DNA of 64,000 nucleotides from Silene latifolia (taxonomy: Eukaryota > Streptophyta > Magnoliopsida > Caryophyllales > Caryophyllaceae), in contig NC_133536.1 of NCBI RefSeq assembly GCF_048544455.1, forward strand, positions 198,403,325 through 198,467,324, written 5' to 3'. A program made the translations under genes and the position numbers. Below the pieces are notes generated by a model. The model made no database searches and was not told the origin of the DNA. It was given only the letters and a program-made list of their open reading frames with translations. This document shows positions 23,364-34,580 of this stretch, piece after piece. Position 1 is the first letter of the stretch. The number at the start of each line of letters is the position of its first letter.

Positions 23364-23948
23364 TTTTTTGTGTGAATTTTACATAATTCCTTAATTGATT
23401 TAATTAAATTTGGATATATGTTATTAAGTGTTCTAAGTGCATTGAATTCATGATTAGACCAAAAATTGACACCGTATTTGTGAGTCGGTAATCACTCAAC
23501 CTCATATCTAAATTTACGTTTATTATATGCTACCTTGCGTTTTTATCTCGAGTAATTCAATTTGTCTAGTTGGGCCAACCACCTCACTTACCACATTAAA
23601 TGGGCCATTAATTTCTTCAATCCACTACCTACACCTACCCGTCCAAACCGCCTAAACCCACTAACTCTTCTTCTCCCAAATCCAACTCCCTCATATCTCA
23701 CCTATCCTAACCCACCATGGTAAAAACATCATTTAACACACCCATTAAACCCACAAAAATTACCTCCCCTATCACATCAAAACCACCTATATCACCAACT
23801 CCAACTATGACCCCGATCAAAAACATCCTACGCCTTTCCTCCACAAACTTCAAACACCACACCTTCGACAAACCCAAATCCACCTAGCCCTCAACCATCA
23901 CCAAAACCCTCTGACCCTCCATCATCCGACGACATACCCATCGCCACA

Positions 23949-25415
23949 ATGGTAGGACGACGCACGCGAGGTGTTCGAAAGAAGAGCTCCACTGTTCCGA
24001 GCTCCTCCTCTGAACCAGTGACGGTATTGGTTGAAGATGTTGAAGATGAAACCGAATTTGATTTGAATGAAAACCCATCAAAGTCCGGCGAGTCTGACCC
24101 GACTCCGGCGAAAAAGAACAACAAGAGAAAAGAAAAGGCCTCCTCCTCTCAATTACCCCCAATTTCAGAAACTTTCGAGCAAAGCAATGTTGATAACCCG
24201 ATTGTTGATACCCCAATTGAAAATCCAAATGAACCCCCTCAGAAAAAATCGAAACCTTCAAAGAAAAAGCTTGTCTACCTTGCTCCCTCAGATCCGGTGT
24301 CCCTTATCTCGAAGTGGGACTTGGCCGTGGTTTGGGATCACCTTGAGAGTATTGATCTCCCTACTTCAATTTACAAAAACTGTGAGAGGTTAATGAACAT
24401 CAAAGCTATTCACTCCCCTCGGGTTTACAATCAAACGTGGTTTGACCCGCCTGCCTTTCACTCAGTCCGAGATATGGTTTTAGCTCAAGGTTGGGAAAAA
24501 CTGTTGGAAATGCGAGAGCCGGTGTTTGTTAGTGAGGTGATTCAATTCTTTGCTACGGTACGGGTTGATAAATCTGGTGAAACTCTTACGGCCAAGGTGA
24601 ACGGTAAGCCCCTTAAACTGTCTCAATCTGATTTCGCTACCGCCCTTGGTATTCCCGTTGGAGGTTATGACAAACTCCCCTCCGAAACTTGGGTGGCTTT
24701 GTCTTATGCCTCACCTCTTAGCATTGCTCAAACCGTGTGTCCCAAAACTGTCTCCCCCGGACCCGTGAGCAACACCCAAATCCCACCTCCTCTTCGAATC
24801 ATTTTTAACATGTTGTGTCGCTCAATTTATCCTTCGGGTGATAGAGGAAAACTCACCATTGCCATACAATATTTAATCTATCATATTGCTACCCATAAGA
24901 AGGTGAACCTAGTTGGTTTGATGTTTAAAAGATTTCACCTCATTTCGACCAAGCTTCGTCGACCTTCTTCTAGTATAATTTACCTCCCCTATGGCATGTG
25001 GTTATCGGTTGTGCTCAAGGCACAAGGGGTGTTGGTAAACACTAGCTTGGGTTCGTTGGATATGTGTGATGTGATGAGTGATGGGCAAATGGGAAAGATG
25101 TTGATCAAAATTGAGAATGATGAGCTGATTTCTGTGAAAATTAAAAAGGACCCGGAAGTTGGGTCATCAAGTCAAGTGAATGCGGGTGGTATGCGGGAAG
25201 TACTCAATGCCGTGGCAGAGTTAGGTGCGTGGCTTAAGGAAGATGCTCGTAAGAAGGACTTGGCCATCTCGGCCCTTGCCTCCACAATGGATCTCATCCG
25301 TGGAGAGGTGGACATCATTTCCACCCTTGTGTCAACAAAAGAAGTCGGTGATGATCATGTGGATGATGACCCGTTGGGTAGTGGCTCGGATGGTGAACAA
25401 GCCTCCTCCCCTTAG
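23949..25415 (+). CDS. Accessory 3' ORF of the Copia element, putative plant transposon-protein domain
   Basis: An intact 488-codon frame about 590 bases after RNase H and 540 bases before the 3' LTR, same strand. Residues 1-110 are low-complexity with basic clusters (KKNNKRKEK, KKSKPSKKK) that could be nuclear localisation signals. Residues about 120-370 (LISKWDLAVVWDHLESI, RVYNQTWFDPPAFHSVRDMV, ALGIPVGGYDKLP, YLIYHIATHKKVNL) resemble the plant domain catalogued as a putative plant transposon protein (PF20167-like, from memory). The tail (about 415-488) is helical and then acidic. No signal peptide or membrane segment is visible, so it does not look like the envelope-like ORF described in some Sireviruses. 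Expression may need a spliced or internal message; the sequence does not show which. Confidence 0.75.
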   Translation: MVGRRTRGVRKKSSTVPSSSSEPVTVLVEDVEDETEFDLNENPSKSGESDPTPAKKNNKRKEKASSSQLPPISETFEQSNVDNPIVDTPIENPNEPPQKKSKPSKKKLVYLAPSDPVSLISKWDLAVVWDHLESIDLPTSIYKNCERLMNIKAIHSPRVYNQTWFDPPAFHSVRDMVLAQGWEKLLEMREPVFVSEVIQFFATVRVDKSGETLTAKVNGKPLKLSQSDFATALGIPVGGYDKLPSETWVALSYASPLSIAQTVCPKTVSPGPVSNTQIPPPLRIIFNMLCRSIYPSGDRGKLTIAIQYLIYHIATHKKVNLVGLMFKRFHLISTKLRRPSSSIIYLPYGMWLSVVLKAQGVLVNTSLGSLDMCDVMSDGQMGKMLIKIENDELISVKIKKDPEVGSSSQVNAGGMREVLNAVAELGAWLKEDARKKDLAISALASTMDLIRGEVDIISTLVSTKEVGDDHVDDDPLGSGSDGEQASSP

Positions 25416-25946
25416 CCTTCCTCCTTCCTCTCGGCCCTTTTAACCTTTTACCCGTATCCCTTCATTTTGTTCCACCCTTGGTTGTGCCTTTCTAAGACTA
25501 TGTTTTATTGCTTGTTATTTTGAACAATTGGTGGTGTACTTTAAACTCTATTTAGCTTTGTTGAACTTTGATTAACTTATGCTTAATCCTTGTTGATGTT
25601 GACCTTGTTACCTTGTCACACTTATATGTGTCTTTTTGTGTTTTCTTATGCCTATTTGCACTCTAATGCTTTTGACATCTCTATCCATTTGATGATGTCA
25701 AGAGGGGGAAAAGGTAAACTCATGCTCTTAATCTCCTTGCTATTGATTAAACCAATGTCTTGTCTAACCTTCTCAAGCTTGATTCTTGTTTTGGGGCAAT
25801 GTAAAATTGTCTTGATAGTTTGATTCTTGCTTTTGCCCTTAGTAAGGTAATATTGTCCCTTCTCTATCATTTGATCTTGCTTGCTTAAAATTCTTGAATC
25901 AAGGTGTTTACATTGCTTATACATTCGTTTGGGGCTTGTCATCATC

Positions 25947-25958
25947 AAAGGGGGAATT
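25947..25958 (+). other. Polypurine tract of the Copia element
   Basis: AAAGGGGGAATT ends exactly at the TGTTGGG start of the 3' LTR. Confidence 0.85.
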
Positions 25959-27479
25959 TGTTGGGTTCCTTATGTTGATGATAACATGCCCATTTGATTT
26001 GTGTTATCTTAGTTTACCTTTTCAGGATTAATGATGCAATCAAGCTTGGATTAAGAAGTATTGAAGTTGTTATTAATCCCTTTGTAATTAGTCGTGTGTC
26101 ATCTAATGTACAAGTGAGAAAGTTAAGTATATTAGAGTAATAGAAACAGTCCAGACGACTGTTGCTTTTACACGTAAACAGCTGTTTGGATTATGCCACA
26201 ACTCGAGAAACTTGAAGTCCCTTTTATCTTTCAAAGGCTTTCACGTGATTATCATTTTACAAAGATAAAAATCAGATTTTTATTAAGGAGGTAGTATCCA
26301 ATGAAGAGTGGTTTGAATTATTCAAAATGTTTCCTCTTTATGCAAATTCAATCCTTTGGTTTTTAAGAAAACAAAAGTTGCTTTTTGCCATATTTGTGTT
26401 AACTTGTCATCATGTGACTTGTCTCACATCCTTTGTTTTCTGAAAATTGCATGAGCATTTAAGGTTGTCTTTCAAACCTTCTTTCTCTATTCCTTCCTTT
26501 GCAAAAGACTCCTTTTTGGTGCAAGTTATTAGGTGGTTGCAAATGGTCTTCACATGTGAGGTCTTTGACCCTTCAAAACCCTAGCAACCCCTTCACTCAC
26601 CTCCTCTATATAAACCGTGCATCCTCCTCATTAAATCCCTAAGACTTTCTGAATTAATTCTTTCATGTTTTGCAAAGTGTTTTTAAAGAGTAAAAATCGT
26701 GTCTTTTGCAAAATCTTTTTAAAAGTCTTCAAGTGTCTTTCGGTTTCTACGATCGTGGCTCTTTTTGCTTTTCTATACTAAACTCTCTTGCTTAAAAGTG
26801 TTGATCTTGTAAAAGTTGTCCACCTCTATTCTTTGTTAAGAATGTGTTAGTGGAAACTTGATCCTTTACATTTTAAGTGTGTTAGTAGAGTTTAGGACGG
26901 AGTAGTCTTTAACTCTTGACAACCGGAGTAGGTTGTGAGTTGGCAATCGGAGTAGATTGCGAGTTAGCTTGTCATAGAACGGAGTAGTTCTTGTACTAGC
27001 TTTGCAACCGGAGTAGGTTGGCGTCTTTTATTACAAGGGTCTTTTAGTTGTCGGAGTAGATCACTAAAGGAAAGTAATAAAAAGGTAGATTGGACGTAGG
27101 CACTTTAGTATTTGCCGAACCAATTCAAAAACTCGTGTTCTTTGTTTATCTCTTTAATTCCGCTGCTTTCTTTCTTTGTTTGTTTGTTTTGTTTCGCTTA
27201 AACTTAGAAGCAACAGTTCATCATACTGTCGCATTTGGTCTGCAGTCATACTTCACAAACTGAGACAAATAGATACAGTCAGAACGATTGTTGCTTTCAT
27301 ACTTCAGCAAACATTCATCGTGATACTTGTTCAATCTTTCAATATTATTCTAAGTATCCTCTAAATCTCTTTTGTTCACTTAACTTACTTTAATCCAATA
27401 AAGTTGAAGTTAAAATTTTTAAAAGAGTACCTAATTCACCCCCTCCCCCTCTTAGGTACTTGAATCCATAAACTCAACA
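25959..27479 (+). repeat. 3' LTR of the Copia element
   Basis: Matches 16134-17656 almost base for base, including the hairpin array (here 26894-27020). The few differences sit at CAG/CTG triplets. Confidence 0.95.
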
Positions 27480-28165
27480 TATTCAGGCAATCCAATTGCT
27501 TCTTTATTACTCCAACTCGCTAAATTAGCATTAATTACAGAGCTGCTAGGCAGTAGCTTCCTTTTGGGACTCACTGTGCCGACCCCGCTTCGACCTCCAT
27601 TAGGTTCGTTGCTTATCATGCTAATCGTGATATGGGTCATTACATTCAGCCTTTCTAACGTTATGGTTGAGATTGACAAAAAAAGGATTATATAGAACTC
27701 ATTTTCCTTTGTCCTTTTTCAAGTGGTAACATGTCAACTCTCTTATCCAAGCAATTCTTTAGCTCTCTTTTACCTCTTCTCTCACAATCACTTAAAATAC
27801 AATATATATCGTGCTATATCCATTTCCTTTCTAACCTCACTCAATATACACTAGTTTAATCTGTTGTGAGAAGGTAAAGAGAGAAGGTTGGAAGAAGAAG
27901 TGCATAGCACCCCTCATACCAGTAAATTTCAAAATGTGCTAACATATCAAATTGTCAATAAAATTTGACCTGACAAACAGATAGGTCAATTCGGATTCGA
28001 GTCACGTATATATGGGTGACAAACTCTTTAACTCATTGCCTGTGGTTGTACGCTTCATCACTATGAGTTACGAGTCCTCTTCACCTTAGTGCGCCTTGTA
28101 ACCTTTAAATAAGAATTTCCCATATTTCTTCATTGATAAAAAAAGGAAAATGATAACATTTTTTT
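27480..28165. other. DNA right of the Copia element; possible interrupted small ORF and direct repeat copy 1
   Basis: On the minus strand an open stretch from about 27640 to 27480 reads MTHITISMISNEPNGGRSG and on to NKEAIGLPEY, and the Copia target site lies inside it. It is not recognised and may be chance. Bases about 27790-28060 (cgtgctatatcca, gagaaggtaaagagagaag, gtgcatagcacccctc) recur at about 28550-28780 with many changes, so a segment here was duplicated in direct orientation. Confidence 0.4.
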
Positions 28166-28365
28166 ATCAATTGGTCTCCCTTGTGACGGGTTACCATTTG
28201 TGGCGGATATTTTGTGAGATAAAATGGTAACAAAATGGGTTAGTGGAGAAAGGGGACCACATGAACAGTGTTGCAGAGAGAGAAAAAGTGAGTACTTTGT
28301 GAGGTAAAATGGTATCCGTCACTTTGAAGTGACGGATATTGTTGGTCACAAATGAGATTTTGTGT
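28166..28365. mobile_element. MITE of the GACGGATA/CCCGTC family
   Basis: TTGGTCTCCCTTGTGACGGG at the left and GACGGATATTGTTGGTCACA at the right; the body is the reverse complement of 3915-4126. It sits between the two direct repeats of this region. Confidence 0.55.
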
Positions 28366-28406
28366 TTTTTTATAAGGAAAGATAACTAGATTGATCGTTT
28401 AGGGTA

Positions 28407-28545
28407 TGACTAACTTATCTTATCCTTTCAAATGAGTGAGATAAGTTGAAGTCACCGGCTTTTAAACCACCTCGAAAGAGTGAATGTCCAATAGAAGTCA
28501 TAAAGTCAACGACCTTGTTTGCTTCACGAATGCAACGTTTAATCA
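28407..28545 (-). pseudogene. LINE fragment, RNase H-like C-terminus
   Basis: Second copy of the stretch at 4300-4445. Minus-strand frame reads R-E-A-N-K-V-V-D-F-M-T-S, close to the REANRVADxLA signature of LINE RNase H. Too short for more. Confidence 0.45.
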
Positions 28546-28549
28546 CTTA

Positions 28550-28780
28550 AAATATGAAATATCGTGCTATATCCACTTCCATTCTAACCCCAAACGATAT
28601 ACATTAGTTTAATCTCTTGTGAGAAGGTAAAGAGAGAAGATTGGAACTACTTGAAAGAAGAATGTGCATAGCACCCCTCGTACGAGTAGATCTCAAAATG
28701 TGCTAACATGCCAATGAAATTTGACCTGGCAAACAAATAGGATCGATTCGGTTTCATGTCACATATAAATGAGTCACAAA
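28550..28780. repeat. Direct repeat copy 2
   Basis: Diverged duplicate of about 27790-28060. Shared strings include GAGAAGGTAAAGAGAGAAG, GTGCATAGCACCCCTC and CAAAATGTGCTAACAT. Confidence 0.6.
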
Positions 28781-29105
28781 CTCTTCAACTCAAATTCGAC
28801 CCAAATATTTTTCACGTCGTGTTCATGACAACTCACTTCATAGATGGGTCATCAAGTCTCAACTCAAACCCGTTAATTTCGTATTCGTTTATTTTATGTC
28901 GTATTTTCATGTCATGTCTATGTATGGAAAGCGCACATATATATTTACTTGGGAATCGAGTAAAAATAAGAGTAATTTAGTAAATAAGTCATTCATATCA
29001 AATTCGTGTCTAAAGAACATTTACGGAGAAACCTATCATAGCAAAACAACCGAAAAAGTTCTTAATCAAACAACCGAAAAAGTTCTCAATCTAGTAATAT
29101 ATAAG

Positions 29106-29825
29106 TAGACCTGGTAAAAGCAACTCGACTCAAAAAGGCTGATCCAAGATCCGAAGTAAACCCGAACTACATCGTCCAAATGTAGAGGTGTACAACGTGG
29201 CGGCCAGCTCGGGTATGTGGGCCGAAAAAAGGTGGCCCGGTCATCCCCTTGTGCCGGGCTAGTGCCACGACTTCCTCAGCCCGGCCCAGTCCAAGCAAAA
29301 TAAAAAGGGGCCCACCCCGGCCCGGCACTAACCAGCTACTGAGTGGGCCGTTTTAGTGCCATGCAAAACTGGCCAGCACTGGCCCGACCCAGCCCGGTCC
29401 TTATTTAGTGTCGGGTCAGTGCCGCACCCAATCCGCCCCTTGGCAAGCCCCAGCTCGCACTGGTCCGACCCAGTGTACATTTCTACCCAATTGTGATCCG
29501 ACCCGACCTGAACATGACCCGAATTTTTTTGACCCGAAAATGACCGATTCCAAACCACTCAACCCGAAAATGATCGACAAAACATAATTCCAGTTTAACC
29601 AAAAAGACATGAAATTACTTTTTATCTCTTATTCATTGACCCGAAAATGACCCGATCTGAAATAACCCTACCCGCTTGACCCGAAAACAACCCAACCAAC
29701 ATATCGAAATAGACCAGAACTGACCCAACCCAACCCAAAAACAATGAGAAACCCGAACTAATCCAACCCGAATCAGCCCGACTCAACCCAAAGCCAACCC
29801 AATTGACTCATTTACTAAGTCTAGT
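29106..29825. mobile_element. hAT-like non-autonomous element with TAGACC ends
   Basis: Left end TAGACCTGGTAAA, right end TTTACTAAGTCTA: imperfect terminal inverted repeats. The interior is rich in CCCGAAC and GACCCGAAAATGACC strings. A related element with the same ends lies at 56586-57145. Flanks ATATAAG and ATATAAA are a possible degraded target duplication. It contains another element at 29183-29485 and ends about 180 bases before the EMC7 start codon. Confidence 0.5.
29183..29485. mobile_element. hAT-like GGCCCGG-rich MITE inside the TAGACC element
   Basis: Ends TAGAGGTGTACAACG and CAGTGTACATTTCTA are imperfect inverted repeats. Flanks TCCAAATG and CCCAATTG agree at 6 of 8 bases, consistent with an old 8-bp hAT target duplication. 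The interior is GGCCCGG-rich, as in the element at 34855-35493. Confidence 0.55.
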
Positions 29826-30005
29826 CATATAAATAAGGTTTACCACAATCGTTCGAAATATATTCAGTTTTAAGATAAGCTAAGCTAGCGGACATCTACG
29901 GAAAATAATAAACTTGTGAGCCTACTAGCCTAGCGCACGAGGCATCCAACTCATAATCGTGGATCAAAGTTAAACTCTAGCTTCTCTCTTTAGTCAAATT
30001 CATCC

Positions 30006-33000
30006 ATGGCTTCCATTGCCAGACTTGAGCTGCTGCTTCTTCTTTCTCTTCAACTTTTTTTCTGCCACCTTCTTCCCACCACATTCGCTCATTCTTCTGG
30101 GTTCGTAATAATCTCTAATTGTGTATTAATTTTTAATCATGATTGACTTATAATTAATCAAATTAGTATTATCAGATCTAATTTTTATGTAATTGTTGCA
30201 GGTTGAATGATGGATTCACCATCAACGGTCGAGTAAAGATCCCTAGTAAGTAATTTTTAATCCCTTGTACAATTAAGTCTATGATTGTTTCATGTTATTG
30301 TGAATTTGAATGATTTATTATGATAAAAGATTGTGAATTTTAGCTCGTTTTACTGTAAATTTGAATGTGTATTGATTGATGCGTAGTTTTAATCATGGAT
30401 TTGATCGTTTAGCTGACTATTGGAAAATTGGATGCCTTTGGGGATGGTGGGGTTTTTCGTTTTGTTGTAAATGGTCTCGTAAGGGTGTTCTTAGTTATTG
30501 ATTGATTATCTGGAATCGATAAATGGTAGGTGAAACGATCTCACATGTGAGACCAACCCAAATCGTTATGTGTTCCTTTTCGATTATAGGATGCATAAAT
30601 TGGTTTCACTTGTAAAACCCTCTCGTATAAGGGTTAGAATTCTTAGATATGCCATGTTATATACTCCCTTTGTCCAGGTCATTTGTTGTTGTATTCCATT
30701 TTAGGGTGTCTCAGTCAGTCAATTGTTGTCCTTTCTATTTTAAGAATGAACTTGATGAACAATTTGATCATTCACACTCAATTTGCTCCACTTGTCATTT
30801 AGTCATTGGCTTCTTCCTCTTTCCTTGGTCTTTGTGTCAAAACCAAAGGACAACAATTGACCGGGACGGAGGGAGTAACTTACAAGCCTAAAAGCAAAAA
30901 TGAGGGGTAGAATATTAAGACTTTTTTTCTCGGTTGGATTTGTGATCATGCTTGGATTAGTGTGTGAAGCTAGGAAATTTCCGACCATGCAAGTATGCTA
31001 GTAATGCAACATGTATTTTGAAGAAATTGAAAGCGGACCTTGTGAAACGAACCTAGAAGCATGTAACACTAGAAATTCAATTGTATTAACGCCTTATGGG
31101 AGGAATAGTTGTAATGGGAGCTAGAATGATGAAAAGATCACATCATTGGAAGGACAAGGTTTTACGAAAAAAATTCACAGTTACGAACTTATTGATCTTA
31201 AATGGCTTGTTTGTGACTATCCTGAGAGTAACATGTCAAAACTAACAAAGTAAAATGTTTCTTCCTGGGAACCCTCTCCTATAAGGGTCGGAACTCTTAG
31301 ATATGCCATGTTGTATAACTTTGTAGGAGTACTTGTTTGGATGAGGTTAACTTACAAACCTTTCCTAACTCAGAAAAGCGAAATTGAGCGGCAGAACATT
31401 AGGATTTAGGACTTTCTTCTCGGGTTGATTTGTGAACATGCTTGCATTAGTGTATGATAACAGTAAGCTAGGAAATTTATGACCATGCAAGTATGCAAGT
31501 AATGCAACATTATATTTTGATGAAATTGAAAGTGGACTTTGTGAAGCAAACCTAGGAAGATGTAATACCTGAAATTCAAGTCTATTAGCTCCTTATCGGA
31601 AGAATAGTTGTAATCGGAGCTAGACAGAATAAAAGTCGACATCATTGGAAAGATAAGGTTTTTTGAAAGATTTTCACACTTGCAATTTTATTGATCTTAA
31701 ATGCCTTGTTGGCGACTATCTTGTGATTCACTTGTCAAAACTAACAAAGTGAAATGTTGCTTCTTTAGATTGTAAGATGAGTGATAATGTTAGTTAAGGC
31801 AGCGCTTATGCTTTTTGCGACTCATTCTATTCAAGTTTACTTCTTTTTTTCCATTACCCAGTATCACAGTATATTGCTTTCAATGCTATGACATTTCTTT
31901 TTTTTTTTTAGAGTTAGTATATGGGATGATCACGCTCTTTACTGCTGTTGTTTCTAGTAAACTAGATGCAAAATTTATTTACACATTGGGTCTTTTACTG
32001 CAGATTTTGGGACTAGAGACTTTGGTCTGCCTGCTAAAACATCAAATGTCAAAGTAATTCTCAATGGTGGTCAAAGGGTCACATTTCTGAGGCCGGATGG
32101 ATACTTTTCATTGTATCCTATTATGTCAGCCATATAGCTGGATGTATTAGTTAATGATTCTTGCAGTTATTTTTCATTTACATTCAGCTGTGCTGCATCC
32201 TATTTATATCCTTTAATTTGTGTGATAAAAACATTTAGGTGGTCAATATTCTTTCGAGTTATACATCTTGGATCCTTGTTTCTGTAGTTTAGTTCTAAAG
32301 TATCAAGACTCAACCCACATTTACCAATTGTGTTAGTTCCTGCCCTGAGATCCAAATTTTGATTTAAGTTTCAAGTTAGTAAGCTTTGCCATCTTTCTTA
32401 CGGTCTCTTTTTCCAAATATACATACACCATGTCCAAATGCTGTTGCCTAGGTTCTTTTTTCCCAGAAAGTATCAGATACATGAAATTAAGCCAGATGAA
32501 AGAATTCAGTTGTGAATTGTGATAGGCACCTTTTTTTACCATAGACTCGTGGAGTATTACTCGGAAAATTTTCTTAACTATCTTACAGCTATAATGTACC
32601 AGCAGGCACTCATCTGATTGAAGTAGCCGCGCCTGGTTATTTCTTTTCTCCGGTATGGCTATTCGATCTCTCTGCACTTCAGCTTTAGCTAGCTGCATTT
32701 TACTACTGCCTCCGTGGCTCCTTGTTTATATTGTCCTTTTTTTTGCCTCAGATGGTCAACAATCTCATCTTTGAGACTTTGACCATTGATTTCTCCAATA
32801 ATATAGTATAAGAATTGGTATGTAAAATCTGTCGAATATTTTCAGTGGAGAAATAACTGTATGTAGAGCTATATTGGGAGAAAATTTCTGGGTCACAGTT
32901 TACCACCAAAGCTTATTGAGAACCATATTATGTAGGATGTAGGGATTAATTGTTTACATACCATATTATCTGTCCAGGTCCGAGTTGATGTTAGTGCGAG

Positions 33001-33610
33001 GAACCCCGGGAAGGTCCAGGCTTCACTCACAGAAACAAGAAGGGCTCTGACGGAGTTGTCTTTGGAGCCTCTAAGAGAGGAAATATATTATGAGGTTAGC
33101 CGCCAACTAGATTTTCTATCAGTGAGTACGTCTCTTTGTAACAATCCATGTTTGTAGTCGTCACCGTTTGCTAACTGTTGCAGAAAAGGGAACCCTTCTC
33201 ACCCATGTCACTTCTGAAAAGCCCGATGGGACTGATGGTGGGCTTCATGGTCATAGTTGTTTTCGTGATGCCCAAACTAATGGATAACGTTGGTGCGTGT
33301 TCTGAACTCAGGATGGACAGAATCATTATCTTTACATTATGAATTAAACTTGTCAGAAGTACGCGAGCTTCATAAAATATGAGCCAGTCTTACATGTGAA
33401 GGCCACCCATAAACCTATAATCGAGGAATATATGATGATGTGGGTTGGTATTTACATGTGACACTGTCTCATACAATTCTCACTGAATGATCTTATACGT
33501 TTATTTTTTCCATGGCAGATCCCGAGGAAATGAGACTAGCTCAAGAGCAAATGAGGGGTCAGGGTGTTCCTTCTTTAGCTAACTTTTTAGGTGGAGCCCA
33601 GAGGAGCTGA
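30006..33610 (+). CDS. EMC7: ER membrane protein complex subunit 7 (EMC7) homologue
   Basis: Seven exons: 30006-30100, 30202-30245, 32004-32112, 32589-32652, 32978-33094, 33184-33292 and 33519-33610. All introns are GT-AG and the sum is 630 bases, 209 residues. Residues 1-29 are a signal peptide (LELLLLLSLQLFFCHLLPTT). Residues about 36-140 form the DUF2012/EMC7 beta-sandwich (VKVILNGGQRVTFLRPDGYF, YNVPAGTHLIEVAAPGYFF, VRVDVSARNPGKVQASLTET). One membrane segment lies at about 158-176 (MGLMVGFMVIVVFVMPKLM), followed by a cytosolic tail with DPEEMRLAQEQMRGQGVPSL. EMC inserts and stabilises multi-pass and tail-anchored proteins in the ER; EMC7 is its lumenal-cap subunit. The length is close to Arabidopsis At4g32130. 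Intron 2 (1758 bases) holds a Stowaway MITE and a tandem duplication. The proximal promoter is squeezed to about 180 bases by an upstream element. Confidence 0.95.
30590..31755. repeat. Tandem duplication inside EMC7 intron 2
   Basis: About 30600-31255 and 31268-31755 are diverged direct copies: ATAAGGGTTAGAATTCTTAG against ATAAGGGTCGGAACTCTTAG, then TAGATATGCCATGTT in both, TTCTCGGTTGGATTTGTGA against TTCTCGGGTTGATTTGTGA, and GTCAAAACTAACAAAGT in both. Only the first copy contains the Stowaway element, which therefore inserted after the duplication or was lost from the second. Confidence 0.75.
30664..30875. mobile_element. Stowaway MITE in EMC7 intron 2
   Basis: 212 bp with inverted ends CTCCCTTTGTCCAGGTCATT and the reverse of GGGACGGAGGGAG, flanked by TA on both sides. 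Confidence 0.9.
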
Positions 33611-34244
33611 TCGGAACTGACTTATGAAAATTTTCTGGCGAACAGAAGTTGAAAGACGACTCCTGAAGACTAGATGAGGTACTGAACACTTGTATGCATT
33701 AGTTGTGGTGTCCAGTCAAAGAAACAATTCTCGCTACTTCAAATGCCAGTAGTGTTCATTGATTTTGAACTTACATTTCAGGCTACTTGCTTTAATGTCT
33801 TCGTTTAACTACGATCAATTGAGAAGTATTGGTTCGATTAATTTGCATTTCAGTAAATTTGCAGTAATTTGTAACTAACCATGTCTAATATTATCAACTC
33901 TTACGTACCTGAAAAACGAGGAAGTTACCAGCGGACGGGCCTATAGGCGGAAAGAGTTACTTCCTCCCTTCAAATCTGAACAGAGTGTAAATTTTAAAAA
34001 TCAATTCAAAAGAAAAAATGGAAATAGTTTGTTTGGATTTGAAAGGATTGGGTTTTCGAGTATCGTCTAATTCATCGATGGTTGGGCCTAACGCCTAGAG
34101 GTGGGCCTTTTAAACCTGACTTGTTGGCTGTTACTCAATTTGAATCTGGCCCAAGAAAATGGGCTCAAAAGGTTTCTGTAGTGGTTTTATTCTTGATTGA
34201 ACTGTGTGTTTGAGATTAGCTTTTCCATACTGCTTTTATTTACA
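33611..34244. other. 3' flank of EMC7, no gene seen
   Basis: The first 250 bases are probably the 3'UTR. The remainder is ordinary AT-rich DNA with a short GGCCTTTTAAACCTGAC-type stretch at about 34085. Confidence 0.4.
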
Positions 34245-34332
34245 CTTTCCGTCTCAATCATTTGTTACCTTTTAGAAATACATAATTATGAGATATTTAA
34301 AACAAATGTAAATAATGATTGAGATGGAGGGA
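34245..34332. mobile_element. Short Stowaway-derived MITE
   Basis: 88 bp; ends CTTTCCGTCTCAATCATTTG and AATGATTGAGATGGAGGGA are imperfect inverted repeats of about 18 bases. Confidence 0.6.
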
Positions 34333-34580
34333 ACACGCTTTTTATCTTGGAATTTTCTATATGAAGTGGGATTTTGTGGATGTTCTGTGCTGACGCTTGA
34401 CAAAACGTTACTCATCTAGTAATTTATTAGTTGTTCATGAATCGACCCACCCATTGAATCCAACCCATTTGCCCCGCAAAAATAAATGGGTGTGGATAAG
34501 GCATTTTAAGGAAATTACTAGGCCCGTTTCACTAACATGTCCCAAATCCGCTAACCCGCTTATCCGTGTGCAAAAAAATA

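Larger units (their letters stand above)
16134..27479 (+). mobile_element. Ty1/copia LTR retrotransposon, Sirevirus (SIRE/Maximus) type
   Basis: An 11.35 kb element on the plus strand. LTRs of 1.52 kb (16134-17656 and 25959-27479) begin TGTTGGG and end CTCAACA. Target duplication TATTC at 16129-16133 and 27480-27484. Primer site for initiator tRNA-Met, purine tract, and gag-protease-integrase-RT-RNase H order (integrase before RT, so Copia). The size, the long gag with coiled-coil region and the extra ORF after RNase H fit the Sirevirus clade. The two LTRs differ at only about half a dozen places, so insertion was very recent. As written the coding part carries a few breaks; the extra ORF is open throughout. 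Confidence 0.95.
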
